Assembly (NCBI RefSeq): GCF_037975245.1
Contig: NC_092582.1
Span: 16,461,577-16,525,576, forward strand
Source of the DNA: Apostichopus japonicus
Lineage: Eukaryota; Echinodermata; Holothuroidea; Aspidochirotida; Stichopodidae
Direction: 5' to 3'
DNA length: 64,000 nt
Shown here: piece by piece, positions 39,600 through 50,011 of the stretch
Layout: each line of letters opens with the position of its first letter
How positions within the stretch are numbered: the first letter of the stretch is position 1
Translations under genes and position numbers: made by a program
The notes under the pieces: generated by a model
Told to the model about the DNA's origin: nothing
The model's input: only the letters and a program-made list of their open reading frames with translations
Database searches by the model: none

Positions 39600-40083
39600 G
39601 ATTCATTCCGTTGTATTCTGTTGTATTTTGTGGAGAGGACTTTTGCTTTCTTACATTGTATTCCTTTGTATCGTGTTGAGGGGACACGACGTCTCTTGTA
39701 TTGTATTACATGATATCATGTTGAAAGGTCCTCTATACTCCTCTTACATTGTACTCCATTGTATCATGTTAATTGGACTCTCTCATATATTGTATTCCAC
39801 TGTATCATGTTGAGGAGACACTTGCTTGCTTATTGTATGTCATTTTATAGTGTTGAGGGTACTCGACCTCTCTTCCGTTGTATTCCATCGTATCATGTTG
39901 AGGGGACCCGACCTCTCTCCATTGTATTCCATCGTATCATGTTGAAGGGACTCTTGCTTTCTTACATTGTATTCCATTGTACCATGTTGAGGGGACTCTT
40001 GCTCTCTTTCGTTGTATTCCAATGTATCATGTTGAGGGGACTCGACCTCTCTCCATTGTATTCCATCGTAACGTGTTGAGGGG
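39600..40083. repeat. 45-bp minisatellite, about 10-11 diverged copies
   Basis: The unit is 'ttgtattccatcgtatcatg' then 'ttgaggggactcgacctctc' plus about 5 bases. 'tatcatgtt' starts at 39891, 39935, 39980, 40025 and 40069. Units alternate loosely between a 'cgacctctctcc' and a 'ttgctttcttac' version. A 45-bp period keeps the frame, so frames of 106 codons on + and 132 codons on - stay open. The repeat explains them, so I do not call them genes. Confidence 0.92.
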
Positions 40084-41574
40084 ATCATTGCCTTCTTCCA
40101 ATTCGCATAACCCTGTGGCAATACATAGCTTTTATGACTTGAGGTAACGCTACCTGTATCAGGCCTTAATGATAACTTTCTCACCTTGTGACTGGTATAG
40201 TTTAGGTCGTCCAAGACGCTCGAAATACTATATAGCACAAGTGCTGTGTTGAAGGCACTGATAAATACCGCAACCTTTTTAATGATTTATTTATATCATT
40301 ATATCATCTTAATTTAAGTACTGTAGCCTGACTTGATTTAAAGAAGAGGGACGCATGTATCGTGACCCACTTCCAATGTCCCCATACCACTTCTATTACG
40401 AATCAAATTATTGTTGAGTTTTAATTTGACCACCAAACTGAGAAAACAAATCAACTCTCTACCTCTGTATTCCCTCAACACGAAAGCATGCGGGGTCGAC
40501 TAGCAATAGTTAACATATCGGTCTGATTGTTGGGAAAGACTGAACCATATAAATCTATACCCGCTGGGATATACCAAGAAAGTAATCCAGTGACCCATCA
40601 TGACCCAATTAACTGCCATAAATCACTTGTAAAGTCATATTTTGTTTATCCATCGACCTTTAACAAAACACCGCACCTATTTAATTACTTAGATTCTCAT
40701 ACTTAAAGAGGTATGAGCAGAGTTTAAAAAAAAGCCCCCCCCCCCCCCATCCTTTGAGCGAAAGGTGATTAAATTATGATTTTCATTTCCAACCTAGTTT
40801 TTACTTCTCAAACAATTCACAACTTTGATCCCTCTGTCGCTTTCTTATTATTCACTCACCCGCACACGCATTCACGCACACACCTCCCTCTTTTTCTTTC
40901 TCTGTCCCTATTCTGTGACAAGGTGGGCTGAAAAAGACATTTGGAAAGTAATTAAATGATAGCGGAAACCAATTTGAGGGTAACGTAAGATAAACACTGC
41001 CTGATTTAATAAAAAAAAAATATATAAAAAAAAAATCACCGAAGTTTGATAAGCGCGGTATTCATAAGATTTGTACCTTTAACCTCAGGAATCAGTAGAG
41101 AGGGTCATTATTTTTCTTGATTTGAGTTTCGAATGACTGTAAAAAAAGCTGACATTGACCGGATAAACCAGATCGAACCCCAAAGAGAGAGGAGTGTCAC
41201 GCAGTCACAAATCTTTCGGTGGAAACATTCACATGTCGAGGTAGTATCCGACAACCATTATAACTCTATGATCTCCATTTAAATGGTTGTTGTGACACTG
41301 ATGATAAACAGTTGCGCCGCGTATCGTGGATGTTTCGATATTGGAAGGGGGTGAGGGCGGGGAAGGGCGCATGTACTGGAGGGACATTAGCCAAGTAGGA
41401 CCATTTCGGTGGGGGGGGGGGGGGTGATCGTTACCCTTTGGGAAACTTATTTTTGGAGGAATTTTAGACGTTAAATGTCGCCATAATTGTATTTATGATT
41501 GTTATGTAACGCATTTTTTAAATATTTCTTTAGTACAGAAAGTGATAGATTTGGAAGAAAAAATATGGGGAAGG

Positions 41575-41811
41575 CGGACCCGTAGCCAAGGTCGGGGGGG
41601 GGGGGGGTCCATGCTTGGGCAATGTCCTCCATGATTTCGATTATGTCTCCCCATTTTTTTTTCAAATGTATGGTTTCAGTAATGAACCCCCCCCCCCCGC
41701 AACCCCCTATGATAGATCCACGCAAATGCCTCCTTCAAAACAAAGATTCTTTCCCTCCAAACAAACACACACTCTGCCCCTCCCAAATTTAACAAGCTGG
41801 CTACGGGCCCG
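41575..41811. mobile_element. MITE, 237 bp, with 14-bp terminal inverted repeats
   Basis: The ends are CGGACCCGTAGCCA (41575-41588) and the complement of CGGGCCCGTAGCCA (41798-41811), 13 of 14 identical. They share the GTAGCCA core with the hAT-like element at 10.68 kb. The flanking 8-mers (ggggaagg and gtgggaat) match only partly, so the target duplication has decayed or the ends are slightly off. A poly-G run near 41596 and a poly-C run near 41688 lie inside. No transposase. Confidence 0.65.
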
Positions 41812-43169
41812 GTGGGAATGGGGGAGGGATCCAACTACTATTGAATTCTTTGGAAAGTGAAGAAAATCTTTCAATGTGGATAAATGACTTGTATATATAT
41901 ATTAAACAGGAAATTTGGTGATAACATAATCATAAAGCTTATAGGTTTACATATTAGTCTTGTTGTACAGGAAATTTAATGCAACTTTGACACACACACA
42001 AACAAATCAACTACGGTCTAATGAATATCCCTTTAATGTCATTAAAAATTCTGTTGTGTATTCGAACCCATAAATCATCAAGATTAACCAGAATCTTACC
42101 AGAAATTGTGCCACAAGCACATTCCTTGGTTTTTAATAAGACCAAAGTTTTTTTTCTTCCTGGCGTAATACTAAAAGATGTAGGCCTATAGTTGAAATAA
42201 GGTGTTTTCTTTAGGATCCAGTCTATAAAGGTTATAGATATTACTCTTTGAGAAATATATTAACAGTTCGTAACTAGTCTGTAGTCTTCAACAATAATCT
42301 GGTTCGCTTTAATTTTCTCTTCAACGAAAATCAGAAGACCACTTTTAAATACTATGCTTCCACGTCTTCTTAAAACCATTGAGTTACAGAAACGTACATC
42401 TTCAGAGTTTAAGAACCCCCCCCCCACCCCCACCAAAAAAAGTAATAATATTGATTTAAATGAAATATGGTTTACAACCCTGGTGGTGAAGTCTTTTTTC
42501 TCTTAATCTGGAGTCTTTCACAACAACGACGACACGCCCACCTCATTCGCACCCCACCCCGCTTACCCCTCTTCGCCCACCTCCTCCCATTTCGTCCCAA
42601 TACCCAACCTATTCCCATCCATCGACTCACCACCCTTAACCCCCTCCTCAAGCGCCTCCTATCTGTTTTACTCTAGTCATACGCGTCTGTGGAACTGGTT
42701 TTATAACCATAACATACTTAGGTGTACTTGATATTCGTCCACATTTAGTACAGAATGTGTTTTTCTAATGTTTAGTTTCCCCGGGGAAGATGACAGAAGC
42801 TCGAATCGAAATCAGTGTCTCTATCGTACAACTGTTTTAGCTTCAGAAAACCGTTTTACCCTTTGGAATTCAGTGCCAACGCACCTTAACATATATTCAA
42901 TTCTGATTTGCATGCTGTTCACATATACAAACGAATAACTGTCGCTATTGAGTGGATCTGTCGATAAAAGCTGAACGCAATTCCATTTTTGTTTTTGCCT
43001 TAAGGATATCACCGCAATCTTTTAATGAGATCCTGGACAATTTACTCAAATCCGTCTGTCAAAGAAGGTATTTTCAAAAATCTTGTTCTCATTTTGGGGT
43101 TCTCAATCAGTCAGTCTTTTTGCTCGCCATATTCAGAGGGGATTTGAGTGGCCTATTTCAGAAACGAAA

Positions 43170-43394
<225 letters not shown>

Positions 43395-43629
43395 GGGGGG
43401 GGGGGAGAAAAAAGGACGAAACTTTCGCTCTTTCTTCTCACTTGAAATTTTATGCGATAGTAAAATGTTTTCATACTGTTGAAGTGAGGGTATACTCAGG
43501 ATGTGACATATGCTTAAGGCCCAAAGGGGTAAGAGTTACAATCCATAGCCAATCACACCGCAATTCGTATAGCTTTAACCTAGGCGACTTGGGTTTTTTT
43601 AAAAACAATATTCGATGGTCATAAATTCG

Positions 43630-43795
43630 AGGGGTACGGTGTGTGGAGAGGTACGGGTGGGCAGGAAGGGAAGGGCGTAAAGGGAGGGGTTGGCGGATGG
43701 GAGGGAGGGTGATAGTAGGGTTAGGAGGGGATGAATAGGAGGGGCGGGCGAGTGAGTGAGTGGGTGGAGTGAGTGAGAGTGGGTGGGATGGTCAA
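43630..43795 (+). other. G-rich, quadruplex-prone tract
   Basis: About 160 bases with many G3-G4 runs (gggtggg, gggagggaggg, ggttaggagggg), then GAGT repeats. The complementary strand gives a Pro/Ser/His-rich open frame with no other support. Confidence 0.6.
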
Positions 43796-43814
43796 TTGCG
43801 CAGAGACTTATACA

Positions 43815-43890
43815 CAGGGCCGTCTTAACGCATGGGCCCACTGGGCCCTGGCCCAGGGCCCCGCGATGTCAGAGGCCCCGCAATCGTAGT
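43815..43890. mobile_element. Transposon-end-like fragment (CAGGGCCGTC type)
   Basis: Starts CAGGGCCGTCTTAACGCATG and continues with gggccc-rich sequence (gggcccactgggccctggcc). This type of end, CAGGG followed by a GC-rich block, is common in hAT-like elements. I found no matching opposite end, so it is a fragment or its partner has decayed. Confidence 0.5.
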
Positions 43891-44039
43891 AACCCCATGT
43901 CTTAATATGGGAGGAAAACTTATTGAATAGGCCATTATGCCTGATTGAATTCGATACTTGACAACTTGTGACGAGAGTTGGTGAAACACTTGAGACTTTT
44001 TTTTTTTTACATTAAATATTCGAATCTGAGTTGGCAACC

Positions 44040-44409
44040 CTGGAATATACAATGCCCGGGAGGCTTACACAGAGAAACTGTTACTCCGTAACTATAAGAA
44101 AGAGGAAGTTGCCTCAGCCACGAAAGGCATAAAATTTGAAAACCGTGGGCAATACCTCACTACCAAACCTAAACAAAAGGAACCACCACTTGTGTTCAAG
44201 CTCACCTATACACCCCATATCAAAACCACGCATTTGAAAAAAAAAAAGCACTTTTGAAACATTGGCACTTAATCTCGCAACACGCGGAATTATCCAAACT
44301 GTTTCCAAAAGAACCGATTCTAGCCTACAAAAGGGCCCAAAATCTCAAAGATTTACTTGTTAACTCAAGGTTTCGTACTAACGAAGAATCAGCTGACTCT
44401 CAAGGTTAA
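44040..44409 (+). pseudogene. Penelope-like (RT) retroelement fragment, frameshifted
   Basis: Two frames read as one protein region. Frame one (44051 to about 44250) includes KEEVASATKGIKFENRGQYL and PPLVFKLTYTPHIKTTHLKK. After the A-run at about 44236-44247 the reading moves by one base, and frame two gives KHWHLISQHAELSKLFPKEP then ILAYKRAQNLKDLLVNSRF, up to a TAA at 44407-44409. The order 'P-V-TY-P...KHW-L...LF-EPP-AY-R-NL-D-LV-S' is one I know from the region after the RT core of Penelope-like elements, ahead of the GIY-YIG endonuclease. The RT core and the GIY-YIG domain are missing. The frameshift makes this a dead copy. Confidence 0.7.
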
Positions 44410-44524
44410 CACAGAGCTCTTTTAGATGCCCTTATAGCTGCACTATGAGTCCATAAAAACTCGTGCACAGAAAATAGATGCATTTTGAAAACGAGACGCC
44501 CAGGCCGAATATAAAATATTCAAA

Positions 44525-44583
44525 GCCTACTACTGATGAAGCTCCTCCTATAAAGTTTGAGAGCAGAAACCGGTTTAGTTGGT
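44525..44583 (+). ncRNA. Candidate type I hammerhead ribozyme, Penelope-associated
   Basis: Core strand CTGATGA (44533-44539) and core strand GAA plus A15.1 (44566-44569) are separated by a stem II: GCTC (44541-44544) pairs with GAGC (44561-44564). A minimal stem III follows: A44569, CCGG, T44574; ACCGGT is a palindrome. H17 is T44575. Stem I closes the fold: GCCTACTA (44525-44532) pairs with TAGTTGGT (44576-44583) at seven of eight positions counting one G-U, with one U-U mismatch. A very short palindromic stem III is known for hammerheads of Penelope-like elements, and the RT fragment ends 115 bp upstream. Weak point: the 10.1-11.1 pair is A-A. Activity is unproven. Confidence 0.6.
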
Positions 44584-44737
44584 CATAAGAACCTACGCTA
44601 GTCTCGCCTACTATTAAGTTATACATATAACTGGCAAAAACATGCATTGGTCTACAGTATGCAAGTTTAACTCACGTCTACGGTATGTGATTTTCAAAGC
44701 GAAACAATTTTGTCTAATCTTGGCCCGTCGCCTCTTA

Positions 44738-44752
44738 GCCCCCCCCCCTCCG
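44738..44752. repeat. poly-C tract
   Basis: A run of about nine C followed by pyrimidine-rich sequence. Confidence 0.7.
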
Positions 44753-47325
44753 AGAACTTCCCTCATTACGTCATCGTCGACTCCACCCCCTCCATCCTTC
44801 CCCTCCTCTTAGCTATACCACCTTTCATAGTAGTCAGTCCTCTTGAAGGTTGACTCACATGCATATATACCGTTTTCCAATTAACTAGCCATCACCTTTT
44901 CTTTAAGGTGCCTTTTGGGACTGCCAATATAGGCAAGCCTGTTTGAAACTGTAGACGCGGTTATGTCATTTCTGCAGGAACCATCAAACTTATGAGCATC
45001 TTGACAGGGTGGAAGCCCGCTGTCTGTTAGGCAGCCTCAATTCATCCTGTATCCATCAATTCTAGGAGGAACTATATACCGTCTCAACACATGCCATTCC
45101 ACTAAGTAGCCTCGTTTATCACCGAAACCTTTTACATTATAAACTTGCCCTTCAAATCTTGACCGAACTTTTTTTTCTCCCCCCCCTTGAGAGTCATGTT
45201 AGTGGATGTTTATTCACATTTCTTCTTAGTTGAAAGGGGTGTGTGTGTGGGGGGGGGGGGGGGGTTGGCGGGTGGGTTCGGACGGGGTTATGACGTCACA
45301 TTAATTTCAATCTTACGTAACGAACTTTTTACACGCAATTTTTGTTACACCCTTTTCTTTTGATTGAAACAAAATGGGGGTGTTGTAAAATGAAAATAAT
45401 AATAATTCGATAAAAACGGCGTGCCATGGAAGATCATTATACTACGGTCGTTTTTCGTGTTTCTATACATTAGTGATGTTGCATGGTGTCAAAAAAAAAA
45501 AATATTTCAAAAGAATGTTCGTATTATTTTAAAGTATTTTACCCTTTTTGTTTTGTTTTTTCTTTCTCCCTACCTGAAGTCTTCGCCCCGAACCCAATTA
45601 CTCTATCATCACCGCGTATGAATCAACACAATTATGGAGATAATTAAGGCCTTTCGGAGGGTAAATGACCTTCTATTGGGTTATGTGAACCATACGCCTT
45701 GAAGCTATAACAAGGATCTGAGCCTTTTTCTCTTTCTTTTAAACTCACTCATTCAAGCACTCATTCTTAACCCCCCTTCCTTCTCTTCGGAGTTGGCTTG
45801 GGTTACATCTCCAAACCTCGTGGAATTTACGAGGAATTTATGTATGAATTCCCTTATATATATTTTGATCTCAAACCGTATACTTCATTTCAATAGGGCA
45901 TTATTATATGGGTTTAAGAGCTATATACCAACCATGAAGTTTTTTGAAAAATAAAAAAAAGTGCCCGATCTACTTATGGCAGAAGGAGAAGAAGAAGATG
46001 AAGAAAAAAAAAAAGTAGGGAAGCGGTAAACAAGCCATATCTTTAGGCGACTTGACACAAGCCCCATCGATAATGGGAAAGTTTCTTTTAATCTTTTGGA
46101 GTGGGGTTCGCAGCCTGCAGCCCTGCAGGGTGACAGCTTTTAAATGGTGTGTTTACTTAATCAAGATTGAAATGAAATATATAAAAAAAAAAATGAAAAT
46201 GTATAGACCACGCCATCTTTGGGGGCTTTCACGTAAATTGTGTGGGAATGAAATATATATATATAATAGAAGAACTCTCCCATAGCCCGTATGTATGTAT
46301 ATATAAAGGGAAAATAGACCATGTTATATATAAAGCATGCAGGCAAAAGCTATCATAGTAATTTTGGAAAGCGACGTGCATGTCCCCGTAGTCGCTGGTT
46401 TAATCAAAACGGCAAACGGGGGATTGCCGGGGAATAATATCGTTAATGGAAAGCAGCTTACTGAAATCTACTCGACCGATCGAATTTCGTTCAAGTAAAA
46501 GTGACTTTTAGCCGACTATAGAATGCTTCACTGTCAAATGACACTATGTGTATACGTCTGTCCAAGATGCTTCTTTTTTCTTCTTCTTCTTCTTCTTGCT
46601 TTCGATCTTTCTCTATCTTATTCTTCTTGTCTTGGGTTATTACCAACCAAATATTCTTGAAGGGAGATTAGGTGTATGAAATGAAAGTTGACAACTGTAG
46701 TCCAAGGAATATACCACTAGTAATAGCTTTTATGCAAATGATATCTTTGAATCTTTTGATTTGTCGTTTATAAGACATCCGGGTATTATCGTGTTATATA
46801 AGACAGGTTTTCGCTGTCATTTTCTCCTCTTCTTCGTTTTTTTTTCGGAAATAGAAATTTGAAGAAGAAAAAAAAGAAAAGACAGCCCAAAATAAAAAAA
46901 CGATAGTTTAAACCGATGACATTTTTTGGGGGGGTTTATAGTATAATATGAGGTAATTTAACAGTTTCGTGTTGCATGTCAACTTAAATCCTGTATTATC
47001 TCTTCAGATTAATTACCAATTTACTAAATTGGATATTTCAATCCCATTGATTAATGATGATGTTCTCTAAATGCTTCACGAAACACTCGGGTTTCTTTGC
47101 ATGTTCTGTTAATAATGTGAATAAATTAGTTATCAGATCAAACCAATGCATTATTGTCACCCCTCAGGAAGTAGAGCTGTCGCAGGCTGTTGTGTTTTTT
47201 TTTTGGTTTGCAGCCTTTATATAACCATTCCAATGGAAGATACAATTATAAAACCTCACCTTTCTCCACGTTTTTCTGCACTTAAAGAAAGATAAGAGTG
47301 GATGAGATATTCTATCTTAGAGGGG

Positions 47326-47717
47326 TTCAGTTGTTATCTTCATATACCGGTTCCGCGAATTATCGTCGTCTTTGCACTGCCCTATAAATATCTGCAACCT
47401 TTTTATGTCAGCATTTCTGCATAATTAGTCATTTAAATGTCTCCCCCCTGTTTTACGTTAGAACAGATGCCATATACAAAGCATATACAAAGTACAGTAA
47501 AACGATCTACACACTGAAACGGTTCCGTTCAGTTGTTTTCTTCATATACCGGTTCCGCGAATTATCGTCGTCTTTGCACTGCCCTATAAATATCTGCAAC
47601 CTTTTTATGTCAGCATTTCTGCATAATTAGTCACTTAATTGTCTCCTCCCTCCTCCTTTTTTTACATTAGAACAGATGCCATTTAAAAAGTACAGTAAAA
47701 CGATCTACACTGAAACT
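47326..47717. repeat. 202-bp tandem duplication
   Basis: 'ttcagttgtt' at 47326 recurs at 47528, and 'catataccggttccgcgaat' at 47341 recurs at 47543. About 120 bases after that are identical in both copies, and both end in 'gatctacac...tgaaac'. Small indels lie in the C/T-rich middle and in an extra 'catatacaaag' unit of copy 1. The low divergence suggests a recent event. Confidence 0.95.
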
Positions 47718-48447
47718 GATGCTGACTGCCATGAATATTAAAATTTGAAAGGCTTATCTATGACTCAATCTTTCTCTCTTAGACAATGATCTCTTTGAGT
47801 AAACGGGAGAACAAACCATATTCAATACGGTAGAGATACGTGTATTTCTTCGTGTACCCCTCCCCTCCTTTTCAATCCACAACCCCACTCCCTCCAAAAA
47901 GAAGTTATTAGTACGACACCTTCCCTCCTTTTCTGTCCCCACTACCCCCCCCCCCACACCCCCTCCATGAAGTAGTTATTAGCACAACCGTTCTTATAGA
48001 CCTAATATTACTTATATATACCAATTTTATTTAATGTAGCCTCAGAACACACCATGCATGTCACGCCTAAATTACTCTTTCTGGCGGAGTACCTTCACCC
48101 CCCTAACCCACCCCCTCTACATTGCACTCGGTTTCAACGACTTTACGACCACACAAACCCTCATATTTATAAAACCCGGATCCACCACCACTCATTTATG
48201 TGCCAATTATATAGGTCTACCCGTACGCATTATTGCCTATAGGTCTACCATTGAATTCACACTGACTTGAAACTACTATAATCTTTGTGTTATAAGAAAA
48301 ACTAATTGTATTTATGCCGGCATATGAAAGGTAATATCGACTACGTTTGTTTTCATGGGTGCGTTATTATTGTCGTAGGCATCCCGACTATAGTGAGCAT
48401 GCAAGAGGGGGGGCAAGGGAATATGTCCCCCTTCTGATTGTAGGCTT

Positions 48448-48476
48448 ACACCCCCCCCCCCCCCCACCCCCGCTCA
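48448..48476. repeat. poly-C tract
   Basis: A run of about 15 C followed by acccccgc. Confidence 0.9.
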
Positions 48477-50002
48477 TTACGACCATCACATCCGCATCCA
48501 TTCACTCTCTGAACACGTGATATATCGTGATGTACCAACTAACTGTCGTTTAGTAATTCGTGTCCACTCCCCATCCTTTCACCCCCACCCCACCGCCCGC
48601 CCCATTCTAGTTGTAGGCTTTCACCCTGAGTCCCCCTCCACCACCGTTATGCCCTTCACTTCCTTACCCCTTCACGCGAGTAAAACGTGATTTACGGCCA
48701 AATAATCTGTGCGAGAAACTTTTAAACGAACCTTTGACACCGACTGCAGTTTGACCATTCATTCGTTCAATGATTAATACATGCATGCATGGTTTGTTAT
48801 TATTGATAAATTCGTGCACCATTGTAAAATAGTACGCATGTATAGATGACAGCATAACAAAGCTCAATAGAGTTGCCCACAATAGGTCGTATAACCACAG
48901 AGTATACACACATACGTATATTTGTATAGCTAGATAATGCCTATTTTTATATGATGACATATCATTCATTACCATTGATTTTATAGAATTAATATGCTAT
49001 AGACATTATACAGACTGTATTGAAATAAGTTATTTCCACGAAACATATATACTTTACAATCCGCATTCAATTAAGCCAACTTCAAAAGCCTATTCGAAGC
49101 GAAAGAAATTGGTGTTCCCCCTATTTTTTTTTTTTTTTAATTTTGCGTTATATTCACAAATTAATTGCTTCTCATGATTAAAACCCACTTTTCACAGATG
49201 CGGGGCACTCGGGTGATTACTTTAGCCTTTATGCTTAGTTTTTACGAGAATAAACTGGACAAAAAAAAAATTAGGTAGAATATCGACCGTGCAACAGTTT
49301 TCTGATGAAAAAAAAGGAGGAGGTCCATTAATTAAAAAAGCAAGCTTTGGCGGGAAGGAAAATTTGATTAAAATTGCTCATTCACTGGGCTGTATATAAA
49401 TAGTGCCGCAAAGAAACACTAAATCAGGAAGCGAAGAGCGTTGTCATAGATCGATGGCGCTATTTACAATTTCAAAATAATTCCGTCATGGCTGTTTAGA
49501 GGGGGAAGTCGGACCTGTATTTTGTGTATGCTTTTTTATTACACTATATAAATTCAACACAAAGTGTTCGTTATATTACCATTTCGGGGATATCATTCAC
49601 TGGTTTCTGCTTTTTTTGGAAACCTGAACGTTAAATAACTGTATTACTGACCTGTAAAATATACGAGAGGTTACCATCGCTTGTAAACATACAAATAAAG
49701 AAAACTAGAAATTGACGAGATGAATTGAATAACCAATTTAACTAACATGTTTGCAACAAAAGGTTATATCATTCGTTTTTATTCGAAATCGATAATTTTA
49801 AAATTCGTAGCACGATTAATAAAATTGAATATTTTTTTTATAAAATGCTTGATTGTTGTACAACTGTGATTAATTGAATAAATTAACGCTATTGACGAAA
49901 TTTACTGTAGTCACATTTGTCGTGATATTAAAAGTTCTTCCAAGTTAAAGTGTATAACATCACTGTTAACGGAGATGTTTCTTGTTCTTTTCTTCATTTC
50001 AG

Positions 50003-50011
50003 GTTTGCTAA
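50003..50011 (+). CDS. LMO4: LMO4, last coding exon: Val-Cys-stop
   Basis: The acceptor tcttcatttcag ends at 50002. Exon 2 ends in phase 0, so this exon reads GTT TGC TAA. Vertebrate LMO4 also ends in Val-Cys, as I know it, and this match is the main reason for choosing this acceptor. The CDS is then 176 residues, against 165 for human LMO4. A second frame, shifted by one base, is open from 50004 for 36 codons up to the TAA at 50112. It cannot follow exon 2 without an extra exon or another donor. The terminal exon would otherwise be all 3' UTR. Confidence 0.75.
   Translation, partial: VC

Noticed and set aside
39759-40238. 106-codon (+) and 132-codon (-) frames
   Set aside because: They follow from the 45-bp repeat period. 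No start context, splice sites or protein similarity.
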